DNA of 32,997 nt, taken from Thiomargarita sp. (GTDB lineage: Bacteria; Pseudomonadota; Gammaproteobacteria; Beggiatoales; Beggiatoaceae). A program made the position numbers and the translations under genes. The notes under the pieces were generated by a model. The model saw only the letters and a program-made list of their open reading frames with translations. It was not told the DNA's origin and ran no database searches. Of this stretch, positions 31,683 through 32,997 are shown piece by piece (within the stretch, counting starts at the first letter, position 1; every line of letters begins with the position of its first letter). Location: assembly GCA_020721025.1 (NCBI GenBank), contig DYNO01000009.1:1-32997 (forward strand). Direction: 5' to 3'.

Positions 31683-32961
31683 GAGTTTCGCTGGAAAGCG
31701 CGGCTTTTTGTACTAAAGTTGAGTTTTGTTGCGTCATCTCATCCATTTGCGAAATTGCGGTGTTGACTTGATTAATTCCTGAGGATTGTTCAGCACTTGC
31801 CGCTGCGATTTCTGCAATAATGTCACTCACTTTTTTCACTGCTGCGACGATTTGTTGCAGGGTTTCACCCGATTTATTCGCCAACTTGGTGCCTTCATCC
31901 ACTTTACCCACGCTGTCTTGAATTAACAGTTTGATTTCCTTCGCAGCCGCGGCACTTCGTTGCGCCAAATTGCGTACTTCCGATGCAACCACAGCAAAGC
32001 CCCGTCCCTGTTCCCCTGCCCGTGCAGCTTCGACTGCGGCATTCAGTGCTAACAGATTGGTTTGAAAGGCGATTTCATCAATTACACCAATGATGTCGGT
32101 AATTTTCCGACTGCTGGTACTAATTTTTTCAATTGCTTGCACCGCTGCCCCCACCACATCACTGCCTTTTTCCGCCAACCCACGTGCCGAAATTGCCAAT
32201 TGCGTGGCTTCATGGGCATTATCCGCATTTTGTTGCACGGTACTGGTCATTTCTTCCATACTCGCTGCGGTCTGTTGTAAGAAAGAAGCGTGCTGTTCCG
32301 TGCGTTGACTTAGGCTAGTGTTACCTTCGGAAATTTCTAATGCCACCCGGTTCACAATATCAACCATTTGCTGAATTAATAAAATAATTTCTGTCAATTT
32401 CCGTGTCGTCGCATTGGCATCATTACGCAATTGTTCAAATTCACCAACATATTGTTTTTCAATCGTTTTTGTCAAGTCACCTTGTGCTAATGCCGCGAAC
32501 ATGTGCATGGTCTCGCGTAGGGCAGATTGATTGAAATCCATAATTTTGTTGACACCCTCGCCAAACACCGAGAAAAATCCACTTTTATTTAACATATTGA
32601 TTCGTTGGCTAAAATCACCTTGTGACGCTGCTTGTACCACTGTATTGATTTCCTGCTCGACAGCAACTTGTACTGAAATGTCTCGAAATTCGGCAACTGT
32701 CCCAATTCGCACGCCTTCAGCATTTAATACCGGCGTAACTGTTGAATCTATGGTCAGTTCGCCCATTTTGAATTTCGAGTTATAACTGCCGGTCAAGCCA
32801 TCTAATAGACCGCGTTGTTGTTCTGGAAGACTATGATATTTATCTATTTTTGAGCCTAACACATCGTTGACATTAAAATTGTTAAAACGATGCCGAAAAT
32901 GGGTTTCTTGCTTACTGAGCAAGTTATACGCAGATTTGTTCATATAGAACCGATTTGACAT
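31645..32961 (-). CDS. methyl-accepting chemotaxis protein, cytoplasmic PAS-HAMP type, frameshifted near its end
   Basis: The 438-residue frame encodes a chemoreceptor without transmembrane segments. Residues 1-105 are the C-terminal part of a PAS domain ([48 protein letters not shown]). HAMP-like helices follow (about 105-195, [23 protein letters not shown]). The methyl-accepting domain has the CheW/CheA-binding tip [20 protein letters not shown]. Aligned with the family, the frame is correct up to QKAALSSET and then goes wrong ([12 protein letters not shown], stop). The correct continuation [11 protein letters not shown] lies in the overlapping ORF 31482-31682. The first strand of PAS is also missing, and in-frame stops lie just upstream of the ATG, so the 5' part may be damaged too. 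It could be a pseudogene or a sequencing error. Confidence 0.88.
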   Translation of the reverse strand: MSNRFYMNKSAYNLLSKQETHFRHRFNNFNVNDVLGSKIDKYHSLPEQQRGLLDGLTGSYNSKFKMGELTIDSTVTPVLNAEGVRIGTVAEFRDISVQVAVEQEINTVVQAASQGDFSQRINMLNKSGFFSVFGEGVNKIMDFNQSALRETMHMFAALAQGDLTKTIEKQYVGEFEQLRNDANATTRKLTEIILLIQQMVDIVNRVALEISEGNTSLSQRTEQHASFLQQTAASMEEMTSTVQQNADNAHEATQLAISARGLAEKGSDVVGAAVQAIEKISTSSRKITDIIGVIDEIAFQTNLLALNAAVEAARAGEQGRGFAVVASEVRNLAQRSAAAAKEIKLLIQDSVGKVDEGTKLANKSGETLQQIVAAVKKVSDIIAEIAAASAEQSSGINQVNTAISQMDEMTQQNSTLVQKAALSSETHVRTSWAVERAN

Positions 32962-32997
32962 CTTTAAGCCATTTAGATCAAGTTGTTTCTATTTTCA

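Overview
The window looks like chromosomal DNA of a gammaproteobacterium, probably a Thiotrichales/Beggiatoa-type sulfur bacterium. This is an inference from the moderately AT-rich sequence, the gammaproteobacterial gene sets (rimP-nusA-infB, damX-like, mltD-like, ybiB/trpD2-like), the large PAS/cyclase and chemoreceptor signalling proteins, the DUF4351-type Rpn protein, and the many short dispersed inverted repeats. No species can be named from sequence alone. No rRNA, tRNA or CRISPR array was seen.

Layout. 1-5700 (minus strand): a truncated DUF262 gene lies after the translation/transcription operon rimP-nusA-infB. A terminator-like hairpin lies just upstream of rimP, and two inverted-repeat elements sit between nusA and infB. 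6003-11506: a small BamE-like lipoprotein gene (plus), then gcvT, glmS and a PIN-PhoH ATPase (minus). 11635-14878: a response regulator-PAS-PAS-adenylate cyclase and an Rpn/DUF4351 nuclease-like protein (minus). 15152-21301 (plus): exopolyphosphatase, the folB-folK-exonuclease operon, a Ras-like small GTPase with a PAS-like partner, rubredoxin, and an unknown periplasmic coiled-coil protein. 21384-23445 (minus): damX-like followed by dnaQ. 23858-25372 (plus): MltD-like lytic transglycosylase. 25551-31308 (minus): gltX, a C-terminal processing protease, a stand-alone IS200/IS605-type tnpB, and a trpD2/ybiB-like gene. 31482-32961 (minus): a chemoreceptor gene broken by a frameshift near its 3' end.

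Most genes are housekeeping: translation, folate, amino sugar and one-carbon metabolism, replication proofreading, and peptidoglycan/division. Two signalling loci are less ordinary. One is the cyclase whose ATP-selecting residues are present. The other is the Ras-like GTPase plus PAS pair, which is the best candidate for a poorly described system here. The most distinctive non-coding signal is several families of MITE-like inverted repeats. One family (3 copies) carries GAACCGTAATT-type ends and directly abuts the stop codons of two genes. Another (3 copies) carries GTTCGGACAG-type ends and lies 17-40 bp upstream of three start codons. A 30-bp hairpin end of the tnpB element recurs alone between gcvT and glmS. 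Start codons were moved from the ORF track where the first residue was a non-ATG artefact or lay in repeat DNA.
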